Origin: Pseudomonas sp. AOB-7
Lineage (GTDB): Bacteria; Pseudomonadota; Gammaproteobacteria; Pseudomonadales; Pseudomonadaceae
Assembly (NCBI RefSeq): GCF_003696305.1
Contig: NZ_RFFK01000008.1
Coordinates: 1 to 64,000 of the forward strand
Length of the DNA: 64,000 bases
Direction: 5' to 3'
Shown here: positions 44,047 through 53,738 of the stretch, in pieces
Layout of the letters: every line of letters starts with the position of its first letter
Position numbering within the stretch: the first letter of the stretch is position 1
Program-made: the position numbers and the translations under genes
Notes under the pieces: generated by a model
Told to the model about the DNA's origin: nothing
Database searches by the model: none
What the model saw: only the letters and a program-made list of their open reading frames with translations

Positions 44047-47000
44047 GTCTCGCTCCCGGTGATGGGCAGTTCGAACCAGAAACAGGCGCCCCGGCCTTCG
44101 CGCGAGTCGAAGCCGATATGCCCGCCCATGCGTTCGACGATTTCCTTGCAGATTGCCAGGCCCAGGCCGGTGCCGCCCATTTGCCGGGTGTCGCCGGCGT
44201 CGGCCTGGGAGAACTTGCTGAAGATGCGCGGCTTGAAGGCGTCGGGGATGCCCGGGCCGTGGTCGGTGACGGCGACCCGCAGCACCTCGGCGCAGCGCTG
44301 CAGGCGCACCTCGACCTGGCCGCCCGGCGGCGAGAACTTCGCCGCGTTGGACAGCAGGTTGGCCATCACCTGGGCCAGGCGCTGGGCGTCGACGCGTACC
44401 GCCGCGTCGCCTTCGACCTGCAGCCGCAGGCGTACCCGGTGCTGGTCGGCGTAGGGCTGGTTGTGCAGCAGCGCCTGCTCCAGCAGCGGCTGCAGCGGTT
44501 GCGCCTGCAGCTCGAAGTGCATCTTGCCGGCCACCAGCTTGTCCATGTCGAGCAGGTCGTTGATCAGCTCGTTGAGGCGCTGGCTGTTGCTCTGCGCGAT
44601 GGCCAGCATCTGCTGCATGGTGTCCGGCACCGCGCCGAGGGCGCCGCCGTTGATCAGGCCGAGCGAGCCGGCGATGGCGGTCAGCGGGGTGCGCAGTTCG
44701 TGACTGACGGTGGAGACGAATTCGTTCTTCATCTGCTCGATGCGCTTGCGCTCGGCGATGTCGCGGATCACCGCGATGAAGCGGCGCTGGCCCTGGTGGC
44801 TGATCTGCGACACCGCCAGCTCCATGGCGAAGCGCTCGCCGCTGCGCCGCAGGCCCTCCAGCTCGCGGCTCTGGCCGACCACCCAGGCCTCGCCGGTACG
44901 CAGGTAGCGCTGGATGTAGCCGTCGTGGGCGCTGCGGTAGGGCTCGGGCATCAGCAGGCTGACGTTACACCCGGCCACCTCGGCGTGGCGGTAGCCGAAG
45001 ATGTGCTCGGCGGCGTGGTTGAAGGTCTCGATGCGGCCCGCCTCGTCGATGGTGACGATGGCGTCGATGACGTTGTCGAGCAGGGTGCGCAGGTAGTGCT
45101 CGCGCTCGCGTACCGCGCGTTCGGCGGCGACGCGGTCGCTGAAGTCCTGGATCTGCGCGACGAAGTGCACCGGCCGGCCCTCGCCGTCGCGCACCAGCGA
45201 CACGCTGAGCAGCACCCAGAGCACCTGACCCTGCTTGTCCAGGTAGCGCTTCTCCATCTGGTAGGCATTGATCCGTCCGGCCAGCAGGTCTTGGGCGTTC
45301 TCCAGGTCGGCCTCGAGGTCCTCGGGATGGGTCACGGACTGGTAGGAGGTGGCCAGCAGTTCCTCGCGCGGGTAGCCGAGCATCTGGCACAGCGCGTCAT
45401 TGACCTCCAGCCAGCGGCCGTCCGGGGCGACCAGGGCCATGCCCTGCGGTGCGGTGGTGAAGGCATTGCGAAAGCGCTGCTGACTCAGGCGCAGCTCGTC
45501 CTCGATGGCCTGGCGCTCGCTGATGTCCCAGAGGAAGCCGTCGACCCACAGCAGCCGGCCCTGGCTGTCGTACTCGCCGCGGCCCTTCTCGCGCACCCAG
45601 ACGTTGTGGCCGTCGGCGTGGCGCAGGCGGTAGGTCAGTTCGAAGATTTCCTGGCGCTCGATGGCCTCGCCGGCGCGGTAGGTGATGGCCAGGTCGTCGG
45701 GATGGACGATGCTGGAGAAGCTGCGCACGCGGTTGTCGATGAAGTCGCTGGGCGGGTAGCCGCTGAGGCTGAGGATCTCCTCGCTGACGTAGCGCATGCT
45801 CCAGTCGGCGTCGTTGGCGCAGCGGTAGACCACCCCGGGCAGGTTGGCGACCAGGCCGCGGAAGCGGCTCTCGCTCTTCTGCAGCGCGCGGGTGGCCTGC
45901 TGCAGTTCGCCGATGTCGCTGGCGATGCCGAGGAAGCCGGTGATCCGGCCGCTGCCGTCGAACATGGCGCTGACGGTCAGGTTGACCGGGCGCAGGCTGC
46001 CGTCCTGGCAGCGGTAGGTCCATTGGCGGGTTTCCGGCTCGCCGCCGCGGGCGTTGTGCACGAACACCTCGAAACCTTCGACGGGGCGGCCGGCCTGCGC
46101 GCTCAGTTCGGCGGCGCGCGCCTGAATTTCTTCCTCGAGGTGAATAAGCGCAGGCGTGTGCTTGCCGATCATCTGCGCGGCGCTATAGCCGAGCAGGCGT
46201 TCGGCGCCGGAATTGAACAGGTTGATGCGGCCCTGCGGATCGGTGGCGATGATCGACACCCCGGTGGCCGAATCGAGCAGCGCCTGCAGGTAGGCGCGCG
46301 CCTCGCGCACCGCCGCCTGCTGGCGCTGCATCAGGCGCTGGGTGCTGCGCTTGGTGGTGCGCAGCAGCACCAGCAGCAGGGCCTCGGCGCCGCACCAGGC
46401 GAGCAGCCACTTAACCACCAGCCAGCGCTTGTCGCTGCGGTGCAGGTCGAACTGCTCGCTGACGTCGCGCCACACCAGGGCCACGGCCTGCGGCGCGGCG
46501 GTCGGGTCGTGCCGCTGGCGGTAGCTGGTCAGGACGATCTGGTTGAGCAGGTAGTGGCGTTCGCCGTCGGCCAGCAGGCGCACCGCATCGCCGGCGGCCG
46601 GCGGCGGCAGCGCCTGCTGGCGTTGCCAGGTCCGCACCTGCGGCCGCGAAGCGCCCATCAGCCGCCAGCGCTGCGGGTCGCTGGCCAGGCTGCGCAGCTC
46701 CTCGCCGCTGTCGGTGCCCAGCAGCAGCTCCTCGCGCAGCAGCAGGGCGACGCCGCTGCCGAGGTCGCGGTCGAGCTGGGCGAGGTCGTCGAGCACGCCC
46801 ATGGCCACCTCGATGGCGCCGACCTGCAGCGGCGTGTCTGCGCCCTCGACCAGCAGCGGGGCGATGGCGCGCATGCCGATGCTGCCGCGGCTCAGGCCCA
46901 GGCCGGCCTGGCTGGTGGCGCTGCGCAGCGCTTCCAGCACCATCGGCCGCCAGCCGATCTGCAGGTCGCCGAAATGTTCGGGTTCGTGCACCCGCAGCAG

Positions 47001-47438
47001 CACCTTGATGTCCGGCGCCAGGTGCACGTAGAGGCGAAACGCCTGGTGCGCCTGCAGGTTGCGCCAGCGCGGCGCCAGGCGGGTGTAGAGCTGGCTGCGG
47101 ATACTGGCCAGGGCGTCCAGTTCGGTGGCCGGCAGGGCGTGGGCCTGGCGCACCAGCTCCACCACCCAGGCGTCGGCGGCGATGGTTTCGGCGAGCAGCT
47201 GGGCGCGTTCCTGCAGGCCGTGCTGGGTGCTGTGCAGGGCCATGCGCTGGACTTCCGCCTGCTTGTTCATCTGCAGTTGCCAGAGGGTCTCGCGCTCGTC
47301 CAGCGCCTGGCGCCCGAGAAAGGCGAAGAACAGCGCCAGGCACAGGCTGCCGCCGATCACTACCCAGCGGCTGGCGTCCCAGTGGCTGGCATTCCAGCGG
47401 CTGGCAAGCCGGTGGCGGAGCAGGGCCAGGCGTCTCAT
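44043..47438 (-). CDS. Large multi-PAS sensor kinase
   Basis: A 1131-residue inner-membrane kinase. An N-terminal helix (about residues 22-42) is followed by a long periplasmic Cache-like sensor (about 50-330; RLAPRWRNLQAHQAFRLYVH) and a second helix near 340. Four PAS domains follow (ATDPQGRINLFNSGAERLLG, VVYRCAND, ALVAPDGRWLEVND, IDEAGRIETFNHAAEHIFGY). Then HisKA (VSTVSHELRTPLTAIAGS) and an ATPase (TDHGPGI, GGTGLGLAIC). It lacks a receiver. The ATG at 47438 is preferred over a GTG two codons upstream. It overlaps the next kinase at its end. Confidence 0.9.
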   Translation of the reverse strand: MRRLALLRHRLASRWNASHWDASRWVVIGGSLCLALFFAFLGRQALDERETLWQLQMNKQAEVQRMALHSTQHGLQERAQLLAETIAADAWVVELVRQAHALPATELDALASIRSQLYTRLAPRWRNLQAHQAFRLYVHLAPDIKVLLRVHEPEHFGDLQIGWRPMVLEALRSATSQAGLGLSRGSIGMRAIAPLLVEGADTPLQVGAIEVAMGVLDDLAQLDRDLGSGVALLLREELLLGTDSGEELRSLASDPQRWRLMGASRPQVRTWQRQQALPPPAAGDAVRLLADGERHYLLNQIVLTSYRQRHDPTAAPQAVALVWRDVSEQFDLHRSDKRWLVVKWLLAWCGAEALLLVLLRTTKRSTQRLMQRQQAAVREARAYLQALLDSATGVSIIATDPQGRINLFNSGAERLLGYSAAQMIGKHTPALIHLEEEIQARAAELSAQAGRPVEGFEVFVHNARGGEPETRQWTYRCQDGSLRPVNLTVSAMFDGSGRITGFLGIASDIGELQQATRALQKSESRFRGLVANLPGVVYRCANDADWSMRYVSEEILSLSGYPPSDFIDNRVRSFSSIVHPDDLAITYRAGEAIERQEIFELTYRLRHADGHNVWVREKGRGEYDSQGRLLWVDGFLWDISERQAIEDELRLSQQRFRNAFTTAPQGMALVAPDGRWLEVNDALCQMLGYPREELLATSYQSVTHPEDLEADLENAQDLLAGRINAYQMEKRYLDKQGQVLWVLLSVSLVRDGEGRPVHFVAQIQDFSDRVAAERAVREREHYLRTLLDNVIDAIVTIDEAGRIETFNHAAEHIFGYRHAEVAGCNVSLLMPEPYRSAHDGYIQRYLRTGEAWVVGQSRELEGLRRSGERFAMELAVSQISHQGQRRFIAVIRDIAERKRIEQMKNEFVSTVSHELRTPLTAIAGSLGLINGGALGAVPDTMQQMLAIAQSNSQRLNELINDLLDMDKLVAGKMHFELQAQPLQPLLEQALLHNQPYADQHRVRLRLQVEGDAAVRVDAQRLAQVMANLLSNAAKFSPPGGQVEVRLQRCAEVLRVAVTDHGPGIPDAFKPRIFSKFSQADAGDTRQMGGTGLGLAICKEIVERMGGHIGFDSREGRGACFWFELPITGSET

Positions 47439-47447
47439 CCGCACGGC

Positions 47448-48569
47448 TCAGGCCAGCCCGGCGAGGCGGCGCAGGCGTTGCAGTTCCTGGTCGTCGGCGC
47501 CCTGCAGTTCGGCGCTGGCCAGGCGCATCAGGATCGGCTCGCGGCGGGTGTTGCCGGGCGCCAGGCCGTAGCAGGCGCCGATCAGCTCGCGCAGCGCTAT
47601 GGGCAGGCGCCAGTGCGCCTTGAGCCGGTTGGCCAGTTCGCCGCTGTGCTGGCGCAGCGCCTGCTGCAGCTGTTCGTCGCTCAGCGCCAGGTCGCGCTGG
47701 CGCCACAGTTGCGCCTGCTGCAGCACGGCCAGCTCACCCATGCGCTGCAGCAGGGCGGCGCTTTGCAGCGGCGCCGGGGCGAGGCGGCAGGCGCCGGCCA
47801 GTTCGCCGACGCGCTGGTGCAGGTGCAGCAGCGCCTGCACCTGGGCCTGGCCGAGGGCCTGGAGCGCGGCGTCCTGCAGGCGCGCCGCCGGGCGCAGCGC
47901 CAGGCCCTGGATCAGATTCAGCGCGGTGGCCGTACCGAGGCGCTGGACGGCTTCTGGCAGGCTGATACAGGGCTGCCCGGCGCTGTTGTAGACGGTGCTG
48001 TTGGCCGCGGCGATCAGCCGCGCCTGCACCGCCGGGTCCTGCTGCCAGTGCTCGCCGAGCTGCTGCAGGCTGCTCGGCGCGCCTGCGGCGCCGTGCAGCT
48101 GCTGGTACAGCTCGTCGCGCAGCGGCAGGTCGAGGGCCTCGGCCGGCAGCTCGCCGAGGTGGCGAACGAAGTCGTCGTCGCTGTGTGACGCCGCCGGCGC
48201 GGCGTCGTCGGCGGGCAGCAGGCGCTGCAGGCAGTCGAGCACCTTGGGCACCTGGAACGGCTTGCTGATAAAGGCGCTGATGCCCAGCGGACGCACTTCC
48301 AGCACGCTGTCGCGGTCGGCGCGCGAGGTCACCATCAGCAGTGGCACCGCGCGGTCGCTGCGGCGCACCGCCTCGAGCAGACGGGTGCCGCTGCCGTCGG
48401 GCAGGTTCCAGTCGCAGATCACCAGCTGCGCCGCCTCCTGCTGCCAGGCGGCGAGGGCGTCGGCGACCCGCGTGCGGCAGTCGACCCGCGCCCCCGGGCG
48501 CAGGCTGAGGACGATCTGCCTGAGCAGGTCGGCGATCCAGGGATCGTCTTCGAGGATCAGCACGCGCAT
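47448..48569 (-). CDS. Response regulator with HDOD output domain
   Basis: A 373-residue regulator. The N-terminal receiver has ILEDDPW, acceptor Asp in VICDWNLPDGSG, switch Ser/Thr in MVTSRADRD and Lys in AFISKPF. The rest is an HDOD domain (about 140-345; VQARLIAAANSTVYNSAG, RLGTATALNLIQGLALR), a degenerate HD hydrolase fold used to control signalling and c-di-GMP-linked behaviour. It follows the PAS-GGDEF-EAL gene by two bases and precedes the first kinase by nine. Confidence 0.9.
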   Translation of the reverse strand: MRVLILEDDPWIADLLRQIVLSLRPGARVDCRTRVADALAAWQQEAAQLVICDWNLPDGSGTRLLEAVRRSDRAVPLLMVTSRADRDSVLEVRPLGISAFISKPFQVPKVLDCLQRLLPADDAAPAASHSDDDFVRHLGELPAEALDLPLRDELYQQLHGAAGAPSSLQQLGEHWQQDPAVQARLIAAANSTVYNSAGQPCISLPEAVQRLGTATALNLIQGLALRPAARLQDAALQALGQAQVQALLHLHQRVGELAGACRLAPAPLQSAALLQRMGELAVLQQAQLWRQRDLALSDEQLQQALRQHSGELANRLKAHWRLPIALRELIGACYGLAPGNTRREPILMRLASAELQGADDQELQRLRRLAGLA

Positions 48570-48571
48570 GT

Positions 48572-50866
48572 TCAGTCTCCCGTGCTGGCCCGCTCAGCCT
48601 GGGTGGCTTCGGGCACGCCGATGGGCTGGCTGGGCACCGGCTGCGGGCGGCCGAAATGGTAGCCCTGGCCGTAGTGGCAGCCGAGTTCTCGGAGGAAATC
48701 GGCCTGCGCGGCCTGCTCGATGCCTTCGGCCAGCACCTTGATCCCCAGGCTGTGGCCGAGGGCGATCACCGCGCGGGCGATGGCGGCGTCCTCGGCGTCG
48801 TCGGGCAGGCCGCGGACGAAGCTCTGGTCGAGCTTGAGCTTGTCCACCGGCAGGCGCTTGAGGCGCGCCAGCGAGCTGTAGCCGGTGCCGAAGTCGTCGA
48901 TGGCCAGGCGCACGCCGAGCCCGCGCAGGCGGGTGAGCAGCAGCAGGGCGGCGTCGGGGTCTTCCATGATCGCGCTCTCGGTCACTTCCAACTCCAGTTG
49001 CGCCGGCGCCAGGCCGGTGTCGGCCAGCACCTGGGCGACGCGCTGCTCCAGTTCGCCGCGGCCGAACAGACGGCTGGAGACGTTCACCGCGACGAAGCGC
49101 AGCGCGCTGCCGGCGGCGTGCCAGCGCACCATCTGGCGACAGGCCTGCTCCAGCACCCAGGCGTCGATGGCGCCGATCAGGCCGTTGTCCTCGGCGATCG
49201 GGATGAACTCGGCGGGCGACACCAGGCCGCGCTGCGGGTGCTGCCAGCGCACCAGCGCCTCCATGCCGACCGCGCTGCCGTCCTGCAAATCGTGCAGCGG
49301 CTGGTAGTAAACGCGCAGCTCCTGGTTGTCGAGGGCGTGGCGCAGGCTGCTGGCCAGCTCCACGCGCTGGCGGGCGTAGTCGGTCAGCTCCTGGACGTAG
49401 AAGGCGTAGCCCTCGCGGCCGCTGCTTTTGGCCTTGAACAGCGCCGAGTCGGCGTTGCGCAGCACCTGTTCGACGCTGGCGGCGTCGTCCGGGAACAGGC
49501 TGATGCCGATGCTGGCGCCGATGTACAGCTCGTGGCCGTGCAGGCGGAACGGCGCATCCAGGCAGCGCAGCAGGCGCTGCGCCAGCTCCGCGGCCTGGGT
49601 CGCCTCGGCGCAGTGCTCGCAGAGCAGGCCGAACTCGTCGCCGCCCAGGCGCGCCAGGGTGCTGCCGGCCGGCACCGCCGCCAGCAGGCGCTCGCCGACC
49701 TCCTTGAGCAGCAGGTCGCCGACGTTGTGGCCGAGGCTTTCGTTGATGTGCTTGAAGTGGTCCAGGTCGATCAGCAGCACCGCGCCGCACAGCTGTTCGC
49801 CGGCGCTGCGCTCCAGGGCATGGGCGACCCGCTCGGTGAACAGCAGGCGGTTGGGCAGGTTGCTCAGCGGGTCGTGGTGGGCCAGGTAGTCCAGCTCGCG
49901 CTGCGAGCGCTTGAGCGCGGTGATGTCGGAAAACACCGCGACATAGTGGCTGATGCGCCCCTGCTCGTCGTGGATGACGCGGATGCACTGCCACTGCGGG
50001 TAGATCTCGCCGCTCTTGCGCCGGTTCCACACCTCGCCGCTCCAGGCGCCGCGGCTCTGCAGGGCGTGCCACAGGCTGTGGTAGAAGGCCGCGTCGTGAC
50101 GGCCGGACTTGAGCAGGCTGGGCTGCTGGCCGAGGATTTCCTCGGCGGCGTAGCCGGTGATGCGGCTGAACGCCGGGTTGACGTGGACGATGCGCTGCTC
50201 GGGGTCGGTGACCAGCACGCCTTCCTGGGTGGCGTCGAACACCGCGGCGGCCTGGCGCAGGCTGTCCTCGTCGGCGCGGCGCTGGGTGATGTCGCTGGCC
50301 ACGCCGATGAAGCGCTGCGGCTGACCGGCCTCGTCGCGCAGCAGGCGGCCGCGCGAGTGCAGCCAGCGGTAGCTGCCGTCGGCGTGGCGCATGCGGTAGA
50401 TGTTCTCGTACTGCGCGCCGCTCATTTCCGCGTCGAGCGCCTGCAGCGCGCGTTCGCTATCCTCCGGGTGCAGGCGCGCGACCCAGGCCTCGCGGGTATC
50501 GCCGAGGGCCTGCGGGGTGAGGCCTAGCAGGGCGGCGTAGCCGTCGGAGAAGAACACCCGCTGGCTGGCGAAGTCCCAGTCCCACAGGCCGTCGCGGGTG
50601 GCGTCCAGGGCCAGGCGCAGGCGTTCCTCGTTGTCCGCCAGCTGCAGCCGCGCGCGCCGATGGTGCCGGGCGTGGCGCTGCAGCACCAGGTACAGCAGGG
50701 CGCCGGTGAGGGCGACGAACAGCAGACCCTTGAACGACTGCAGGTGGTCCTGCTGGGCCGCGGACAGGCCGAGGGCGGCCAGCAGCTGGTCGCTGAGGAG
50801 AATCCACGAGGCGGCGAGCAGCAGATAGCCCAGGGTCAGGCGCAAGGCGGCGGTGTCGATACGCAT
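48572..50866 (-). CDS. Membrane-bound PAS-GGDEF-EAL c-di-GMP protein
   Basis: A 764-residue protein: two N-terminal transmembrane helices (about 8-60), two PAS domains (about 80-200 and 205-320), a GGDEF domain with intact RLGGDEFGLL but no RxxD inhibitory site, and a C-terminal EAL domain (GMEALVRWQHP, IDDFGTGYSSL, LPVDKLKLDQSFVRGL). Catalytic residues for both synthesis and breakdown of c-di-GMP look present. It matches from memory P. aeruginosa PA0285, which precedes desA. It heads the sensory operon here. The ATG at 50866 is chosen over a TTG. Confidence 0.9.
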   Translation of the reverse strand: MRIDTAALRLTLGYLLLAASWILLSDQLLAALGLSAAQQDHLQSFKGLLFVALTGALLYLVLQRHARHHRRARLQLADNEERLRLALDATRDGLWDWDFASQRVFFSDGYAALLGLTPQALGDTREAWVARLHPEDSERALQALDAEMSGAQYENIYRMRHADGSYRWLHSRGRLLRDEAGQPQRFIGVASDITQRRADEDSLRQAAAVFDATQEGVLVTDPEQRIVHVNPAFSRITGYAAEEILGQQPSLLKSGRHDAAFYHSLWHALQSRGAWSGEVWNRRKSGEIYPQWQCIRVIHDEQGRISHYVAVFSDITALKRSQRELDYLAHHDPLSNLPNRLLFTERVAHALERSAGEQLCGAVLLIDLDHFKHINESLGHNVGDLLLKEVGERLLAAVPAGSTLARLGGDEFGLLCEHCAEATQAAELAQRLLRCLDAPFRLHGHELYIGASIGISLFPDDAASVEQVLRNADSALFKAKSSGREGYAFYVQELTDYARQRVELASSLRHALDNQELRVYYQPLHDLQDGSAVGMEALVRWQHPQRGLVSPAEFIPIAEDNGLIGAIDAWVLEQACRQMVRWHAAGSALRFVAVNVSSRLFGRGELEQRVAQVLADTGLAPAQLELEVTESAIMEDPDAALLLLTRLRGLGVRLAIDDFGTGYSSLARLKRLPVDKLKLDQSFVRGLPDDAEDAAIARAVIALGHSLGIKVLAEGIEQAAQADFLRELGCHYGQGYHFGRPQPVPSQPIGVPEATQAERASTGD

Positions 50867-51035
50867 GGGCAAGCGGCTACGCTCCCTGTAAATGCTGGGC
50901 AGTATAGATGCCTTAGAGGCTGAAACATTCTTATCTAAAAGACCAACTGGTTTTCTGCCTTGGGTCAGGGATAATGCGCCCAGGCTCGTCCTTGTAGGAC
51001 AGGCCGCGTTTTCCTTTCAAGAGGCAACAGTGTCC

Positions 51036-52226
51036 ATGTGGTACAACGGTTTACTCGACCTGTCGGTCTGGCAGCTGGTGGCTGCGACCCTGCTGATGAC
51101 GCACGTGACCATCGTCAGCGTCACCGTCTATCTGCACCGCTACTCCGCGCACCGTGCACTGGAACTGCACCCGGCGCTCAAGCATTTCTTCCGCTTCTGG
51201 CTGTGGCTGACCACTGGCCAGAACACCCGCGAGTGGACCGCCATCCACCGCAAGCACCACGCCAAGTGCGAAACCGTCGACGACCCCCACAGCCCGGTGG
51301 TCAAGGGCCTGGGCACCGTGCTGCGCAAGGGCGCCGAACTCTATCAGGAAGAGGCGAAGAACCAGGAAACCCTGCGCATCTACGGCAAGAACTGCCCGGA
51401 TGACTGGATCGAACGCAATGTTTATAGCCGCTATCCGATTGGCGGCGTGACGCTGATGGCGATCATCGACCTGGCCCTGTTCGGCGTGCTCGGCATCACC
51501 GTCTGGGCGATCCAGATGATGTGGATTCCGGTGTGGGCCGCCGGCGTCATCAATGGCCTCGGCCATGCCGTCGGCTACCGCAATTTCGAGTGCCGCGACG
51601 CCGCCACCAACTTGGTGCCCTGGGGCATCCTGATCGGCGGCGAGGAGCTGCACAACAACCACCACACCTACCCCAACAGCGCCAAACTGTCGGTGAAGAA
51701 GTGGGAATTCGACATGGGCTGGGCCTGGATCAAGCTGTTCAGCTTCCTCGGCCTGGCCCAGGTGCAGCGCGTCGCGCCCATCGCCCACCGGGTCGAGGGC
51801 AAGCGCAGCCTGGACATGGACACCGCCATGGCCATCCTCAACAACCGCTTCCAGATCATGGCGCAGTACCGCAAGCTGGTGATCGCGCCGCTGGTCAAGC
51901 AGGAAGTGGCCAAGGCCGACGAGTCGGTGCGCCACCTGTTCCGCCGCGCCAAGCGCCTGCTGTCGCGCGAGCCGAGCCTGCTGGAAGAGCAGCACCAGGC
52001 ACGCATCAGCGAGCTGCTGGCGCAGAGCCAGGCGCTCAAGGTGATCTACGAGAAGCGCCTGGCGCTGCAACAGATCTGGGTCAAGACCAGCAGCAACGGC
52101 CACGACATGCTCGAGGCGATGAAGCAGTGGGTGCACGAGGCCGAGGCCAGCGGCATCCAGTCGCTGCGCGAGTTCGCCGAGCAGCTCAAGACCTACTCGC
52201 TGCGCCCTGCCGCAACCGCTGCCTGA
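51036..52226 (+). CDS. desA: Phospholipid delta-9 fatty acid desaturase DesA
   Basis: A 396-residue membrane desaturase with the three histidine boxes of a diiron site: HRYSAHR, HRKHHAK and HNNHH. It introduces a delta-9 double bond into acyl chains of membrane phospholipids with O2. The opening MWYNGLLDLSVWQLVAATLL matches the Pseudomonas DesA start, so ATG at 51036 is used; a GTG two codons before shares the same ribosome site AGAGG. Divergent from the PAS-GGDEF-EAL gene. Confidence 0.92.
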   Translation: MWYNGLLDLSVWQLVAATLLMTHVTIVSVTVYLHRYSAHRALELHPALKHFFRFWLWLTTGQNTREWTAIHRKHHAKCETVDDPHSPVVKGLGTVLRKGAELYQEEAKNQETLRIYGKNCPDDWIERNVYSRYPIGGVTLMAIIDLALFGVLGITVWAIQMMWIPVWAAGVINGLGHAVGYRNFECRDAATNLVPWGILIGGEELHNNHHTYPNSAKLSVKKWEFDMGWAWIKLFSFLGLAQVQRVAPIAHRVEGKRSLDMDTAMAILNNRFQIMAQYRKLVIAPLVKQEVAKADESVRHLFRRAKRLLSREPSLLEEQHQARISELLAQSQALKVIYEKRLALQQIWVKTSSNGHDMLEAMKQWVHEAEASGIQSLREFAEQLKTYSLRPAATAA

Positions 52227-52244
52227 TCGCCGCGCGTTTCCTGC

Positions 52245-52270
52245 AAAGGCCCGCCGAACGGCGGGCCTTT
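52245..52270 (+). terminator. Terminator after desA
   Basis: A perfect 11-bp stem (52245-52255 with 52260-52270) with a GAAC loop ends in TTTGTGTTT, starting 19 bases past the desA stop. Confidence 0.85.
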
Positions 52271-52325
52271 GTGTTTGTCCAACAGCTCGCACTATGCTCA
52301 TTGCAATGCTGATGCGAGGGATTGG

Positions 52326-53309
52326 ATGGCCGCTGTAATGGACGATCAAGGCAACGCCGTTTCCGAGTTGGAAGAACTGACCCTGGCCCTGCTGCACAGC
52401 CGGGCCGAGGTGGAGCGCCTGCGCGAGCGCGAGCAGCTGTTCAGCAGCCTGCTGGGCAGCGTCAACGCCGCGCTCTGGGCGTTCGACTGGGACGAACAAC
52501 GGGTGATCTACGTCAGCCCGGCCTACGAGCGCATCTTCGGCCGCTCCGCCGCGCTGCTGCTGGCCGATTACGGCGAGTGGCGCAACAGCATCTACCCCGA
52601 CGATGTGGAGTACGCCGCGGAAAGCCTGGCCAAGGTGCTGGAAACCGGTGCGGTGGAGTTTCGCGAGTACCGCATCATCCGCGCCGACGGCCAGCTGCGC
52701 TGGCTCAGCGACAAGTGCTTCGTCAGCCCGCGGCCCGGCTCGGCTCAGGGCAAGGTGATAGTCGGTATCGCCGAGGACATCACTGAGAAGAAACGCCTGG
52801 AGGGCGAGCTGCATCGCCTGGCCACCACCGATGTGCTGACCCAGAGCAGCAACCGCCGGCACTTTTTCGAGTGCGCCCGCCGCGAGTTCGAGCATGCGCG
52901 GCAGTACGGCAGCCCGCTGGCCTTCCTCCTGCTCGACCTCGACGACTTCAAGAAGATCAACGACCAGTACGGTCACCAGCTCGGCGACCAGGTGCTGCAG
53001 CGCCTGGCCCAGTGCGGTGCCAACGCGTTGCGCCGTGGCGACCTGTTCGGCCGCATCGGCGGCGAGGAGTTCGCTGCGCTGTTCCCCGGCTGCGAGCCGG
53101 ATATCGCCCTGCAGGTGGCCGAGCGTCTGCAGCGCGAGGTGCAGCGCCTGAACTTCCAGCACGACGGCGCAAGCTTCGGCATCACCGTCAGCCAGGGGCT
53201 GACCAGCCTGCGCGCCGCCGACGCCAACCTGGAGGCGCTGTACGCCCGTGCCGACGCGGCCATGTACCTGGCCAAGCGCCAGGGCAAGAACCAGATCGTG
53301 CTGGGTTGA
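52326..53309 (+). CDS. PAS-GGDEF diguanylate cyclase
   Basis: A 327-residue cytoplasmic cyclase with a coiled-coil start (EELTLALLHSRAEVERLRER), one PAS domain (about 45-160; VIYVSPAYERIFGRS) and a GGDEF domain with active RIGGEEFAALF and an RxxD inhibitory site (RRGD) five residues before it. It should make c-di-GMP. The ATG at 52326 follows GAGGGA; a later ATG four codons on is possible. Gene order desA, cyclase, OprE matches the P. aeruginosa PA0286-PA0291 order with the gpu genes absent (from memory). Confidence 0.88.
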   Translation: MAAVMDDQGNAVSELEELTLALLHSRAEVERLREREQLFSSLLGSVNAALWAFDWDEQRVIYVSPAYERIFGRSAALLLADYGEWRNSIYPDDVEYAAESLAKVLETGAVEFREYRIIRADGQLRWLSDKCFVSPRPGSAQGKVIVGIAEDITEKKRLEGELHRLATTDVLTQSSNRRHFFECARREFEHARQYGSPLAFLLLDLDDFKKINDQYGHQLGDQVLQRLAQCGANALRRGDLFGRIGGEEFAALFPGCEPDIALQVAERLQREVQRLNFQHDGASFGITVSQGLTSLRAADANLEALYARADAAMYLAKRQGKNQIVLG

Positions 53310-53315
53310 GGCGTT

Positions 53316-53361
53316 GGCGATTTTCCGCCTGAGCGACGCGTCGCATAAGCGGAAAATTGCC
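53316..53361 (+). terminator. Terminator-like inverted repeat
   Basis: Imperfect 13-base arms (53316-53328 with 53349-53361) lie just after the cyclase stop. No T tract. Confidence 0.5.
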
Positions 53362-53738
53362 GGTCGCGTAGCGTAATAGAGCGGTAACGCCCCTGCCAAA
53401 AAGCGTTAACCTCCCGTTCTAGAGGCGTTGCACGGCGCTCTGGAAGAGCTGGCACGCTATCTGCCTGAACTCACGTCAAGATGCCGGCCCGGATGCCGGC
53501 GCACAATAACAACGACGCGAGAGCCCTCCCATGAGTCGTCCTGCCCGTTCCCGTCCGTTGGCCCCGTTGCGTCCGCCGTTGTCCCGTTCTTCCTGAGTTT
53601 GCCACGCACCCGCGCCAGCGAGGGCCCTGCCGTGCCCGCGCGCGCCTGCGTTCGCCTGATTCGTCCCGAGCCTGCCTCTTCGTGCCGAAGTCGGTGTTCG
53701 GGCGATGCGTCACCTTAAACACACTGGAGAGAAACATA
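53362..53738 (+). promoter_or_regulatory. Leader region of the OprE-like porin gene
   Basis: 377 bases without a convincing gene; a 96-residue frame here is of chance composition. The region before 53739 should hold the porin promoter and a long leader, and ACTGGAGAGAAACATA carries the ribosome site. No clear FNR/Anr box was identified by eye. Confidence 0.4.

Noticed and set aside
44118..48188. Very long plus-strand open frame (over 1300 codons) opposite the kinase genes
   Set aside because: It is the antisense of GC-rich coding DNA, rich in Gln, Ala, Leu and Val of shadow type, with no domain. The minus-strand kinases explain the sequence fully.
53428..53718. Plus-strand 96-codon frame upstream of the OprE-like gene
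   Set aside because: Biased Pro/Arg/Ser composition, no ribosome site; more likely leader sequence.
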